A stretch of 64,000 nucleotides of DNA from Nemertoderma westbladi (Eukaryota > Xenacoelomorpha > Nemertodermatida > Nemertodermatidae), in NCBI GenBank assembly GCA_032718475.1, contig JAUCBJ010008071.1, forward strand, positions 1-64,000, read 5' to 3'. Numbering within the stretch: position 1 is the stretch's first letter; each line of letters starts with the position of its first letter. Under the pieces are notes generated by a model. That model was not told the DNA's origin. It made no database searches and saw nothing but the letters and a program-made list of their open reading frames with translations. This document shows, piece after piece, positions 31,702-43,139 of this stretch. The position numbers were made by a program, and so were the translations under genes.

Positions 31702-33160
31702 ATGGCTCATAATTTTACAGCTAACAAGCTAATATAATATATGTTTTATTTTCAGTTGAAAACCCAATATTCCTCTCTCAGACCATCGATTGCGCATTAT
31801 ATGGTGACAACTTAATATTTGTTCATTTCTCCTCAGGTATAAAGTTTGATAAACTTTATAACATATAATATGTGTTTATCACAAATAATCTATAACTATT
31901 TAATCTTTGTGAAGGGTGAAAGACTTCAGAGTGGTATGGGTAATATCTACATGTACATCATCTACATATTTACAATATCTACATAAACAGAACGAGCAGG
32001 TGATGGAAATACGTAATTATACAACTCTAGACTAAGGACAACATAAATTTATGAAATTATTTCCTCTGATACATTATATATATATATATACATTTTATAT
32101 ATATTATATGTATTTATTTTTATTTAATTAATAATTATAAATTTATCTATTACTCACTTGTTTCTCGAATAATTTTGGCCAATAAATAATTATACCTTAA
32201 TATAGAAAACATTTACTCATTATACCTTCATGTTACTTTTGTAAAGTTAAATTAGCCCCTGGAGTATGGGTCTGGGGGGCAGGATTAGTGAGGGATCTTC
32301 TGATATTGGCTGTTTATTCTAGAAAGAGAACCGAATTATATAAAAACTTTTTAGATGGGTTGACATCTGTTTTAGAGAATAACATAACACTGATTCTATT
32401 CCCTTCCTGATGCTGTTCTATGATACAAATGCAGATCTTGGTTCACTTCATGGGCCTTGTGTACATCATCCACAACCAACTGCTCAAGGCTTGGATATCT
32501 TTCTTTGTGAAAATGGCCTTCATGCTGCTGATACCCACTCACTCATCTTTCCTGGCCCTAGTGTTACTTTTTATGCTTATGGGAATTTATACTTCGATCA
32601 TAAAACTTAAGGTAAAGTTTCCGCTATAGATGAGTTGAACAATAACTCAGCTCATGTTCCCGTTTCGTGTACTATGCAATTCCCAATTACAAAATCAAAT
32701 ACAATAAGATACTCCAAACAATGTAAAATAAAATGGTGTTATATTTAAAAGCGCTTATCACTGGTTACATCACTTTTGGGGCACTGTCAATCAAATCCTA
32801 GGATGTACAGCAGGCAGTTTTCAACAAAGAATAGTTCCATGCTGGCGGAGTTCAGGTTTGGAGAAGCACTACAAACTGATCTTAGAAAGAGACACAACTG
32901 ATGCAAAGATGCAGCCTTCATTCTTCAAGTTAGATGAGAAGACAAATCTAAGTAACACCAGTTCTGAGCGAATTAACTGTAAAGCGGGCCATCACCAAAA
33001 TACACAAAAGTAAAAGCCCTGATAAAATATGCTTGTGATAGAACATATTTTATTATATAGAACATATTATAGGTATTAATATAGAAGTAGTTTGCTTTTA
33101 GCTGACATCCGATAGAAATAAGATAAATAAAACGATATGTTAGCCAGTTTTCATTAATTA
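31702..33160. other. AT-rich intergenic stretch, nothing firm
   Basis: Contains a (TA)n patch at about 32074-32110. The frames at 32410-32630 and 32755-33010 give protein-like but unrecognised strings with no start context or splice support, so I leave them unassigned; they may be transposon debris. Confidence 0.5.
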
Positions 33161-33166
33161 TATTAT

Positions 33167-33243
33167 CGAATGCATTTCGCGTTGGCTCTTCAGCTCTTCA
33201 CACAATATTTTTACCGCTGAAGAGCCAACGCGAAATGCATTCG
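33167..33243. repeat. Perfect 28-bp stem hairpin, 21-nt loop
   Basis: Left arm 33167-33194 (starts CGAATGCATTTCGCG) is the exact reverse complement of right arm 33216-33243. The total length of 77 nt resembles a pre-miRNA-size or replication-error hairpin. Confidence 0.9.
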
Positions 33244-34593
33244 AACATATTATATAAATAATCACCTGTACAAGGAATCCAGTGATAACATTTCTTGGGA
33301 GTAAAATTACTCCCATCGAATAGGAGGGCTCTCTCTGAATGTGTAAGATTAATAACCATATCGACCTAACTCCACAGCAACTAGATTCCATAGAATCAGA
33401 TGGACAGTTCAGAACTACCCTGTAACAGTCGTCTCCAGATTTTGGAAAGGTTTTGCAGTTCCAGTGCTCTAATATCTTTTATCAAGTTCCACATGTCTGG
33501 GTGCCTCACAGTTGATGAACCCAACTCAATAGAGGTGTACAATGATAATAGTTGGGGTATCTCAGTAATATGGTTGTGGACCATGATAATAGTTGGGGTA
33601 TCTCAGTAATATTGCTGTTGCTGTGATATTCAGCCATGTCCGGGAGAATTTGATAAAGTGGTAAGATAGTTTATGAGATTGCAAATAAACTACACACAGA
33701 ACTAAGCGGGATAATTTAATATCAAAGATTTATGTATCTTTGATATTAATTATAATAAAATGAAATAAGATTGGACTAATTCAATGTTTTAATTTCATAA
33801 TGCAGTCTTAATTAATCAATCTATGTATACTATACTGTAGGCATCCCATTAAATTATTGAATTAGTAAATTATTATAAATTATTTTATTAAATTATGTAT
33901 ATGGTCGCTGTTGTAGAGTAAAGTGGAGAAGCAGCCAGGCCTTTGAGGACGGTGCAGGATTGTTGTGTGGTTGGGTGGTTGGTGGCTGGGTGCAGTAATT
34001 GAAGCAAACAAGCCTCCCCGACCTGTCGGTTAGGCCTACCAACTACTGTACTATTTTTGTTTTTAAATTTCCTACTGTTTTTAATAGTCCTAAAATTTTT
34101 TTTTAAAACATCCATTGCTAAGCAACATATTAAATACTCTTCTGGTGGTGGGAAATATTCGTTTAGTATTTTACCGATATGTATGTATATTGTTTATAAT
34201 AATTATTATAATTAAATTACTAATATCTAAAATATAAATGGATTCAGGTCAGGTCAGGTCCCCAGATCCTGCTACCACTATGGCAGTAATGTGGTACTAC
34301 CTGTAGCTGTCAGCCCAGTAGGGCAGGCCTGATAAGCATAGCCTATTCATTATTTAGTTGATCAAGAGTGGGTTGGTTCAGCCCCGTCAACTAAATAAGT
34401 CATTGAGGGCTATAGCGCCTAGGGCACTATTGAAGGCAAAGGCTTGATACGCATCTGCATTAGAGATGATACAAGCCCCGCCCTGTCTATACTGGATGCT
34501 CCTCTACCTGTGTTAGGTAACCTAACCCAGGAGGCACACTTGGTTCAGGGTGTAACAAATGGACCCCTACAGTCGGCAGCAGGGCTGTAGGCC

Positions 34594-34830
34594 ATGGATA
34601 GGCGGAAGGTAATCAACAAACGGCTAGACATGCTGACAAGGTCGGCGGAAGGTAATCAACCAACGGCGACCTACTGCGAAGACGCTTGTAGGAGTTGCGA
34701 CCACAAGCGGTTTACTCCCGCAACTGAAAGATATGAGTATGAGAACCCTCCAGGAGAAATACCGGCTCGGTCGTCGCCCGGGTCAACAAGGACCGCGTCC
34801 CTCAGTGGTACACCAGGCTGGGGTCGATAA
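34594..34830 (+). CDS. Small upstream ORF of the LINE (78 aa)
   Basis: Begins MDRRKVINKRLDMLTRSAEG and overlaps the start of the main ORF by 98 nt in another frame. It has a CEDACRSC cluster. It is either a short leader peptide or the original N-terminus displaced by a frameshift. Nothing else supports translation. Confidence 0.35.
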   Translation: MDRRKVINKRLDMLTRSAEGNQPTATYCEDACRSCDHKRFTPATERYEYENPPGEIPARSSPGSTRTASLSGTPGWGR

Positions 34831-37774
34831 ATTGGCTACTGGAACAGAAGACAGAGAAGAAAGAAGAACCAACCTGTTGAAATGTAAAAAGACACTAAAG
34901 ATTGCTACAATGAACGCACGCACGCTGAAAGCACAGAGCAAACAGGGTGACATGGTCGCTCTGGCAATGGAATATAACATCGACATCATCTGCATCCAAG
35001 AACAACGGATTTGTCATGTAGACACTGCCATGAAGTACAATGACATTGGAAATGGATGGACGTTAGTAACAAGCTCAGCAGTAAGAAACTCGGCCAATGC
35101 ATCAATTGGTGGAGTAGGAATTCTGCTAAGCCCATTTGCACTTAAGACCCTAAACAACATCGAATCTATAAATTCCAGGGTTATGATCGCAACATTTGAT
35201 GGGAATCCCAAGACAACAGTTATATGTTGCTACAGTCCAACCAATGCATCAGAGCCAGAACAAGCAGTCAAGTTTTATGAAGAACTGACTGGACTTATTA
35301 AGGACATCCCGAAACACAATGTTAAAGTCATTGCTGGTGACCTGAATGCACAAATTGGCCCAGAAGACATCAAGGGTTACACCTATAACACCAGTTCTAA
35401 CAGAAATGGGTACTTACTCTTAGACCTAATGGAAGAATGTGAATTGATACCAACAAACAACACATTCGAAAAGAGTAAGGGGAAGCTATGGACCTTTCAA
35501 TACCCTAATGGAACCAAAGCACAACTGGATTACATCCTTATAAACAAAAAGTGGAGAAATAGCATGATCAACTGCGAGGCATACAGCTCGTTCAACCTAA
35601 TTGGTTCGGACCACAGAATTGTGACTGTAGAGATCAGACTCAGTTTGAGAGCCAGCAAACCCAGAACAAGCAAGCAAATCAACTATGACTGGGAGAAACT
35701 CAGAACTGACAATGCTGTAAAGGATGCTTATACAGTAGAAGTTCAAAACCGCTTTGAAGCACTTCAGTCAATGGATGAAGACCAATCCACCGATTCAATA
35801 TACCAGAATATAATAACAGCCCACAAGGAATCAGCTAAGAGGCATATCCCCCAGAAACCTAAACGAAAACAGTATGTGCCATGGCAAAACTCTGAGGTTA
35901 CTTGTAAGAGAGAAGATCTTAAGATAGCCTACAAAGTTAAAACCGAACAACCAACAACCGAAAACATTAACAAGGTTGAGAAAGCTAAGGACGATCTTAA
36001 ATTGGCCTACAACATCAGCCAGGAAAAGTACATACAGGATAAAACTGAAGCAATTACAACTGCTCACATACAGCAACAATCAAGACTTACCTGGCAGACT
36101 GTAAATGAGGTATCTGGTCGGAAAAGCTGTGCAAAGGGGCGCCTCAAAGCCGATAGTCCTGAAGAATGTGTTGGGAAGTGGAAAAATCACTTCAGCAACT
36201 TGCTTGGGCAGCCACCAAACATCGAGGTCAGCCCTACAAGGAAAATATATGACAAGACACTACCTATAGAAACAGGGGACTTCACACCTGCCGAACTCCA
36301 AAGAAGCATTAAAAGCATGTCCAATAATAAAGCGAGTGGATTAGATGAAATCCCAGCGGAGGTATGGAAAACCGGAGTGCTAAATAGACCATTATTGAAT
36401 GTTTGCAACCGGATGTTAAAAGGGGAAAAGCCACCACCAATTTGGACTAAAGGTCAACTAAAGCCTCTCCCCAAGAAAGGAGACCTCGGCATACCAACAA
36501 ACTATCGTGGGATCTGTCTGCTTGTGGTAGCTGCCAAAATATACAATAAAATGATTCTATATAGGATTAGGCCTCACATAGAGAAACTACTGCGTAAGAG
36601 CCAAAACGGATTTCGACCAAGTAGATCAACAATAGCTCAGATACTTGCACTACGGAGACTGATTGAAGGAATTAAGTCAAAGAATCTCCCCGCAGTCATG
36701 ACTTTTGTGGACTTCAAGAAGGCATTCGACTCCATCCATAGAGGTAAAATGCTTGAAATCCTAAGAGCTTATGGAATACCAGAAGTAATTGTTGCTGGCA
36801 TTGGATTGTTATATTGTGACACAGAAGCGCAGGTACTCTCACCAGATGGTGAAACTGAGTTTTTCTCAATCCTGGCTGGCGTACTGCAAGGTGACACATT
36901 AGCACCATTACTATTTGTAATTGTGCTGGATTACGCAATGAGGACGGCCACAAAGGGTGAAGATCTGGGATTCACACTTCAAGAACGCAGAAGTAGTAGA
37001 TATCCGGCAACTACAGTCACAGACACCGACTTTGCGGATGACATCGCCCTGCTCTCTAATACGCTAGCTGATGCACAGCTTCTACTAAATAAAGTGGAGA
37101 GGGCTGCTAAGGAGGTTGGATTGCATATAAATGCTACCAAGACCGAATTCATGACCTTTAATGTTGATGGAAACTTGACAACCATTGATAATAATCAACT
37201 TAGGAAGGTAGATGACTTCCAGTACCTTGGATCGTGGATAGAGAGTAGCAAAAAGGACATAGAAGTTAGGAAAGCAAAGGCTTGGGTAGCTCTATCAAAA
37301 ATGGATACCATCTGGAAATCAGATCTCTCCAGGCACCTGAAGACCAAGTTCTTTCGAGCCACAGTGGAAAGTGTATTTTTATACGGTGGTGAGACCTGGA
37401 CACTGACTAAATCACTTGAACAACGAATTGATGGTTGCTACACAAGACTACTAAGGGCAGCCCTAAACATCAGCGGGAGACAACACATGACAAACGCCGA
37501 GCTTTATGGTACAATACAACCTGTATCAACCACCCTCCGTGAGTGCAGATTAAGATTCAGTGGGCACTGCTGGCGAAGTAAAGACGAGGTCATACCAGAT
37601 CTACTTTTATGGCAACCAACTCATGGAAAGCGTAGTCGTGGACGACCTGCCATAACATATATAGATCAACTTGAAAGGGATACTGAACTTGGGAGAAACG
37701 AAATTGCGACAACTATGGAGAATCGGGAAGCCTGGAAGGATCTAATTTCCACTGTCCGAGTTCGCTCGACCTAG
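34733..37774 (+). CDS. LINE ORF: AP endonuclease and reverse transcriptase (1013 aa)
   Basis: Residues about 55-300 are an APE-type endonuclease: TMNARTL, IICIQEQRI, AGDLNAQIG, AQLDYILINKKW, GSDHRIVTVE. Residues about 560-840 are the RT: NYRGICLL, NGFRPSRST, FVDFKKAFDS (first catalytic Asp), AGVLQGDTLAPLLF, TDFADDIALL (catalytic DD near residue 766), and YLGSWIES. The C-terminal 150 residues have no gag knuckle. The protein nicks target DNA and primes reverse transcription there. All catalytic residues I can check are intact. The ATG at 34733 may not be the true start; a 78-codon frame at 34594-34830 overlaps it and could be an upstream ORF. Confidence 0.92.
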   Translation: MSMRTLQEKYRLGRRPGQQGPRPSVVHQAGVDKLATGTEDREERRTNLLKCKKTLKIATMNARTLKAQSKQGDMVALAMEYNIDIICIQEQRICHVDTAMKYNDIGNGWTLVTSSAVRNSANASIGGVGILLSPFALKTLNNIESINSRVMIATFDGNPKTTVICCYSPTNASEPEQAVKFYEELTGLIKDIPKHNVKVIAGDLNAQIGPEDIKGYTYNTSSNRNGYLLLDLMEECELIPTNNTFEKSKGKLWTFQYPNGTKAQLDYILINKKWRNSMINCEAYSSFNLIGSDHRIVTVEIRLSLRASKPRTSKQINYDWEKLRTDNAVKDAYTVEVQNRFEALQSMDEDQSTDSIYQNIITAHKESAKRHIPQKPKRKQYVPWQNSEVTCKREDLKIAYKVKTEQPTTENINKVEKAKDDLKLAYNISQEKYIQDKTEAITTAHIQQQSRLTWQTVNEVSGRKSCAKGRLKADSPEECVGKWKNHFSNLLGQPPNIEVSPTRKIYDKTLPIETGDFTPAELQRSIKSMSNNKASGLDEIPAEVWKTGVLNRPLLNVCNRMLKGEKPPPIWTKGQLKPLPKKGDLGIPTNYRGICLLVVAAKIYNKMILYRIRPHIEKLLRKSQNGFRPSRSTIAQILALRRLIEGIKSKNLPAVMTFVDFKKAFDSIHRGKMLEILRAYGIPEVIVAGIGLLYCDTEAQVLSPDGETEFFSILAGVLQGDTLAPLLFVIVLDYAMRTATKGEDLGFTLQERRSSRYPATTVTDTDFADDIALLSNTLADAQLLLNKVERAAKEVGLHINATKTEFMTFNVDGNLTTIDNNQLRKVDDFQYLGSWIESSKKDIEVRKAKAWVALSKMDTIWKSDLSRHLKTKFFRATVESVFLYGGETWTLTKSLEQRIDGCYTRLLRAALNISGRQHMTNAELYGTIQPVSTTLRECRLRFSGHCWRSKDEVIPDLLLWQPTHGKRSRGRPAITYIDQLERDTELGRNEIATTMENREAWKDLISTVRVRST

Positions 37775-37787
37775 TAGTAGTAGTAGT

Positions 37788-37915
37788 AAATAATTATACT
37801 GTATAACGGTTAATATATTATACTGCATAACGGTTAATATATTATACTGTATAATGGGCTAATATATTATACTGTATAAAGGCTAATATATTTATACTGT
37901 ATAACACGGACTAAT
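37788..37915. repeat. 24-bp tandem repeat (TTATACTGTATAACGG)
   Basis: About five units of AATATATTATACTGTATAACGGTT follow the LINE tail directly. Confidence 0.85.
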
Positions 37916-40900
37916 GTAGGTACAGCGCCATATACCGTAACAAAAGGGGTGCCCCAAAATACCTCTTATGTGCTGTAAACTAAATATTAAACATCTCCTC
38001 AAATTACAAAACTACAGAAATCGTGGAAGTATAAGAATGACTCCTACCGAAAAGTAACCTATAGTAGTCAGTAGCTAGTGGATCTTAAGACGCGCGTGTG
38101 TGTGTGTGTGTTACGAATAAAACAATTTTGGTGTATCGCCGTTATACTAGGTTTTAGTGATTTTAATCAAAATACAATACTCGGGCGCTAGCTACTCGAA
38201 TAAGCTAGTCGCACGCTGTAGGCTCAATACTTACAAACTGACGTCAACACTCATCCTCTCTCTCTCCTTATCCACAACTCAACCGGGCAATTACGGTGTT
38301 AGTAACTACACCCGTGATCGGCACTAAATACCAGATTCTGATTGTGAGATAAGAGAATAGGTGTTAATTACTACCGTACGTTAGCTGATCTGGTATACAA
38401 ATTTATTCTAGAACTTTGTTACTGCGGTGGTTAGCAGTAAATACCTATCAGTACGTGGCAAGGGCGCGGTAGGATGTTAGTAAACCTCCCTAGGCCAAAC
38501 ATGTGCCGGTAGCAGAAAGCTGCCTCTTGCCTGATCAAATATTTTGGACTCAGACAGGTCGGGCAAACTATAAGGCCTACAAAGCTGAACCGGTACCGTA
38601 CTGTCAGTACTGCAAATCACCAAATTATAGAGCATGTGCTATTCGCACCTAAAGTGTACTTGCGCGTACTAACGAACAGCAACAGCTCACACCTGTAGGA
38701 GATACAGGTTGATCCGGGGTTTTTCCTGTCTGAATCTGAGATATTTAATCCTAAATTTTACGGCGTCCCAGGACGGCGTCACGCTTTACCCTGATCTAAG
38801 GTCTTACTGCGGGCAAGGGCGTCAAACAAAGTCTTACCTTCCTCTGAAGTGGGCGCTTTATGGCAAGAGGTCATACTTCGAATGGGCGCGGGCGAAGATA
38901 ATGTGGGCGCTTAATGTGTTGTGGACATCCTTTCCCTGCGTTGCTGAAGCCTAACGGTCTAGGCAGCCATCTCCCAAGCGTTTGGCCGTCCCAAAGGTAG
39001 ATACGTTAAAACTACATGTTCAAGAGTTTGCAGTATATTAACGTAATTACAAAGACTTATCAACTTAAACTTTACAAATAACAAAAGGACTAAACTAAAG
39101 TAAGAGAGATAAGTAACAAATGACAAGGGTTATAGTGATAATGACATTGTGCATTAGTACACTAAGGTGATAACCGAAGGATAAACTGCCCCTTATATAG
39201 CAAATCCTAGGCATGGAATTAACTAGTACATTCGACAACATTCCATGGCCGCACATTGGAGCAATAAGTTATTAAATGACCCTATGATTGGCCCAACCCA
39301 TCGTTCCATGTGTTGTACGCACCTCATTGGCTTACCTAATTTAATGAAACCGAAAATTTAACAGCCAAAATGCAAATTTCCCGACCAAGATTCGAACCCC
39401 TGACCTACCTAGAATGTAACCAACGCCTTAACCTATCTGACCACTGCGCCAATAGAATCACCAGTGAACTTATAACTACTAATAGGAAGTAGGCATATTA
39501 CAACTACTACAAATCAAGGCAAAATACGTCGGATTTAGAAAGTTTTTACGTGGTACTGTAGATTGCTACTTAACAGTGAAATAATCCAACAGGGGGGGGG
39601 GGGGGTGCAGATTAAAAGGGCTGAACATATACTGTCCCCCTTTCTTTAATTGATTGGTGGTGTGGGTAAATTTCTCAAATACTGATTTTGTGATACAGTC
39701 ACTCAATTTTAATTTGTATCTCATAACTGGGCCTCGTGCTGCGCGAAGGCCCCACGAACGTGTTCTGTTGCTCTGTTGTTCTGTCGATCTGTTGTTCTGT
39801 CGTTCTGTTGTGTCCAATTTTAAACGTTAATAACTCAGCCAAATGTTAATGAAATTTAACCAAACTTGGTACACATGTAGTCTGGCAAAAGTTTAGAAAT
39901 TTTCCAAGTTGAATTTGCGTGGGGTCTTCGTGCAGCATCTGTGTAACTGTCCTACAGTTATAATAAATTTATCTACCCAAAAATTATTAGGCTTGGCATC
40001 AGCTGGTTGCTAGGAAACTAAATCGGCTGGGTTTCTGGCAAATTATAAAATTACAGTAATACCATTGTTGGCCTGTCTGCCTGTACTATACTCAATCCCT
40101 GAATCTGGAATCAGACAATACTATCATACTGTATTCGGTGTTTTACGGTACTGGCTGAGTAACCGGTGCAGTGATTATAGATCACGTATACTGGTACAGG
40201 ACAGGCCTAATTCTGTAATTCCAGAATTCTGTAGGCCCTAATTAGCCATGCACTGCAGTGCGGACTGCGGTCCTGAATTAGTTTAGAGGGTCTGTTGGCG
40301 CCGTACCGCCCTACTACTGTCACTGTGAGACTGTACAGTACAACCGGCTGACCGGACCAGTAGCAACTGCCAACTACATAACTACCGGTACGGTACTGAA
40401 CTACGACAACACTACCGCATTTCCATGCTCCTGTCAGCAATGAAAGAAAATTAATTTCTTCGTTTACGGTTTCTGCTCTTGTTAACGGTTTAATATGTTA
40501 ATTAAAGACTATGTATTGGTACGACCGACGGCACCGGCAACTGGCATAATCAGATGTAGATGTACATAACAATCTGCCAATACAACAATAGCAATAGGCC
40601 TACCCCTACCAACCATCCATCGACTCGGCAACTGCAACCATGGAAGGTATGCGGACTACCCAGCTGACCGGCATTCTAAGTTCAGCTACCCACTACCTAG
40701 AGTCTACCCAGCTGCCCAGAGAAGTGTTGGAATTGAAATCAAACAACTCACCACCAAGGCCGCCTCTATGTCTGTTGACCTCGACTTTCGGTATCGCTTC
40801 CGCTATGGGCAAAATAGACTAACCATAACCGAGGATGAAATATTCCGGTTTTTTAATCTCACTCTGCCATCACCCAGTGCCCGGCGGTGTTGAAATTGCC

Positions 40901-41990
40901 ACGCATAGTACTAGTAGTGCAAGCTTAATAAATAATTAATATATGGCGATATTTCAGACCATCATGATAAGCGAAGCTCTTATTGTTAATTACATCACGA
41001 TTGAGAGTTGTCACAAATTGAATACCGTAGCAATATCAATATAATTAGACCAAAGACTTGTCACAATACGTTTCCTCTAAAGGAAAACACAATCACCAGA
41101 CTTGAGTCCTTACATAATTAATTAGTCCGACATTTGTTTGTTATACTGTGTTGTCACACCCTCTCGGTACTGTATATCAGTGAAATATAATAGATGATCA
41201 AATACCGTATTAGACTGAGCAAAAATAGAGCAAATCAATACATCGTGGGAGAAAAAGGAGAAACAAATAGATACACTAGAACGGCCTTTGTTGAAGGTAC
41301 ACTACCGCCATTCCCGTTCAATGTATCAGACCGGACATTAGGAGTCATTTCTGTATGTTTTATTAAGTAACCGGACGATGTCAAAAATATACGAAAATTG
41401 AGATTGAAAGAACGTTTTTTATCAAATGCGCTAACAGATCACTACAAAATGTCAGATCTACTGTAGCCTAGGTAGGATACCACCAGCCACTCGGTGGGAT
41501 AAATATTTCTCCATTTGACGCAACACCGCCGCGGCCGCTATGAGGGAGGTGAATACCGCGGCCGCTCCTAAAGCCGCAGGCCATCGCTAACTATATAGGT
41601 TAACTTGGGATTCTGGGGGACTTTTCGATGAAGGAACAGACCAAATTTTTTTATTTTCTCACCAGGGGAGCGGCTCGGAATTCTAAGATATTAGCAACTC
41701 TAACATTATTAAATCTAACCCTTCGACGGACACGGCGGACAAAAATCCGTCATTTTTTCGACAATTTTAAAAAATTTTTTTGGAAAGGCGCTCTACAGTG
41801 GCTCGAAAAAACCCTAGGTTATTGCTTAGCCGACGCCGGGATACGATAGAAGGGATTAATTAGTGAATTCGTTTTGTTTTTCAAAAAAGATTACCACGCC
41901 TTTTTTCCGAAAATGTCCGTCAAAGTTGAAAAAACGGACAAAATGACTTTGCGGGATCCGCTATAACTCGGCTAATATTAATCGTACTCA
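37916..41990. other. Intergenic region, no gene seen
   Basis: I find no supported gene. It holds a TG microsatellite (38095-38110), a SINE head (39379-39455), a G-run (39593-39605), the repeat-end motif CGTGCTGCGCGAAGGCCCCA (39733), and GC-rich GCGGCCGC words at 41530 and 41555. A 60-codon frame at 40640 has a good ATG context but no recognisable product. Confidence 0.5.
39379..39455 (-). mobile_element. tRNA-like SINE head or tRNA pseudogene
   Basis: On the minus strand: TTGGCGCAGTGGTCAGATAG (A box) and CAGGGGTTCGAATCTTGGTC (B box), with tRNA-like spacing. No intact cloverleaf acceptor stem is evident. Confidence 0.6.
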
Positions 41991-42167
41991 GAATCCAGTC
42001 TCCCGGGTATATCCAGCGGGTGAATGGACGCGCACTAGGCTGGCTTCTGCTAATGTTGTGTTTATTGGTATTAAATATTTGTCAATTTCTAAAGTCTATT
42101 TATAAACCAAAAGACATATAAATTTTGGCAGGTTAAACTGCTAAAGGTCTTCAAAAGCGCGTACAAT
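41991..42167. repeat. 177-bp direct repeat, left copy
   Basis: Begins GAATCCAGTCTCCCGGGTAT and ends AAAAGCGCGTACAAT. It matches 60733-60909 with 4 differences in 177 (about 2.3%). It lies upstream of the BEL element. It lacks TG...CA ends and no primer site follows, so it could be an LTR remnant or an independent repeat; its start resembles the T-arm of a tRNA. Confidence 0.85.
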
Positions 42168-42233
42168 AACAGTTATTGACTTTATTGCAGTAAGCAATAA
42201 AGTTGAAAGTACCGGTCGACCGGTAAACCTGAA

Positions 42234-42432
42234 CCGGTACTGCTGTAGGTCTGTAGGCCCAACTGCCAGAATCGGTACTGCTGTAGGTCCGTAGGCCCAA
42301 CTGCCAGAATCGGTACTGCTGTAGGTCCGTAGGCCCAACTGCCAGAATCGGTACTGCTGTAGGTCCGTAGGCCCAACTGCCTGAACCGGTACTGCTGTAG
42401 GTCTGTAGGCCCAACTGTCCTAACCGGTACTT
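42234..42432. repeat. 38-bp minisatellite (five copies)
   Basis: Five units of CGGTACTGCTGTAGGTCCGT plus AGGCCCAACTGCCAGAAT. Confidence 0.92.
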
Positions 42433-42605
42433 CCAGTATAAGTACATTAGTATTATTCGATTTTGATTATTGTATACCGGTAGGTCTCGATATTAAATCG
42501 GGGACGCCTGGTTTTTATTGGGATTTTACTTAGGTCTATTTCTGTCAGTTTATTTCCTAGTAAGTTAATATTGAGCTGAAGACGTGTAAGTCTGCTCAGA
42601 TTGTT

Positions 42606-43135
42606 CAGATAATTGTAGGCCGGACTATTGTCGGACTGTTGTTGAGTCTGGAGAGATTGCGGCGTGTGTGGAGTTTGTCCGATAAAGTGCCAGTTAGTAA
42701 GTTGGGGCAGCCAGAGCTGTAAGGTCAATCCCCTCTTAAAGAATAAGTCGTACTACCGTGTTAGAACGCATACTAACTAACCATTTCGGAATCTGCATAT
42801 ACTGTAGTTTATTTAGGCTTGACAGTATTCTACCAGCGTTTTGGCCTGTGTTTGTTTGTGTGGTCTGTTCAGGTACCGTAATAGTTATTACTCAGATATT
42901 TTGTAGGCTGGATTGTTGTCTAGCTATTATTAGGTCTGAAGAGATTGCTGCGTTGTAGAGTTTGTCTGATAAAGTGCCAGTTAGTAAGTTGGGGCAGCCA
43001 GTGCTGTAAGGTCAATCCCCTCTTAAAGAATAAGTCGTACTACCGTGTTAGAACGCATACTAACTAACCATTTTGGAATCTGCACATACTGTAGTTTATT
43101 TAGGCTTGGTGGTAGTCTGCCAGCGTTTGGTTTGT
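42606..43135. repeat. ~286-bp tandem duplication upstream of BEL gag
   Basis: GTCAATCCCCTCTTAAAGAA and CCGTGTTAGAACGCATACTA occur at 42724 and again at 43010. The preceding half unit (GATAAAGTGCCAGTTAGTAA) occurs at 42679 and 42969. So about two units of 286 bp are present, perhaps part of the element's leader. Confidence 0.85.
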
Positions 43136-43139
43136 ATTT

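Larger units (their letters stand above)
34240..37790 (+). mobile_element. Near full-length RTE-like LINE, family B
   Basis: A G/C-richer leader from about 34240, an intact endonuclease-RT ORF, a very short 3' UTR, and a (TAG)5 tail at about 37772-37787. A single main ORF with AP endonuclease plus RT and a simple-repeat tail fits the RTE/Proto2-like group; exact clade assignment needs phylogeny. The intact frame suggests recent activity. A truncated copy is at 17014-17969. Confidence 0.88.

Noticed and set aside
32410-33010. Frames reading LGSLHGPCVHHPQPTAQGLD and LEKHYKLILERDTTDAK
   Set aside because: Protein-like but unrecognised; short, interrupted, no splice sites or start. Possibly transposon debris, but I cannot support a call.
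33396-33584. Minus-strand frame with HPDMWNLIKDIRALE
   Set aside because: Vaguely like the C-terminus of a MULE-type transposase-related protein, but too short and isolated to annotate.
40640-40822. 60-aa plus-strand ORF with good ATG context
   Set aside because: No domain, no neighbouring exons and no known product.
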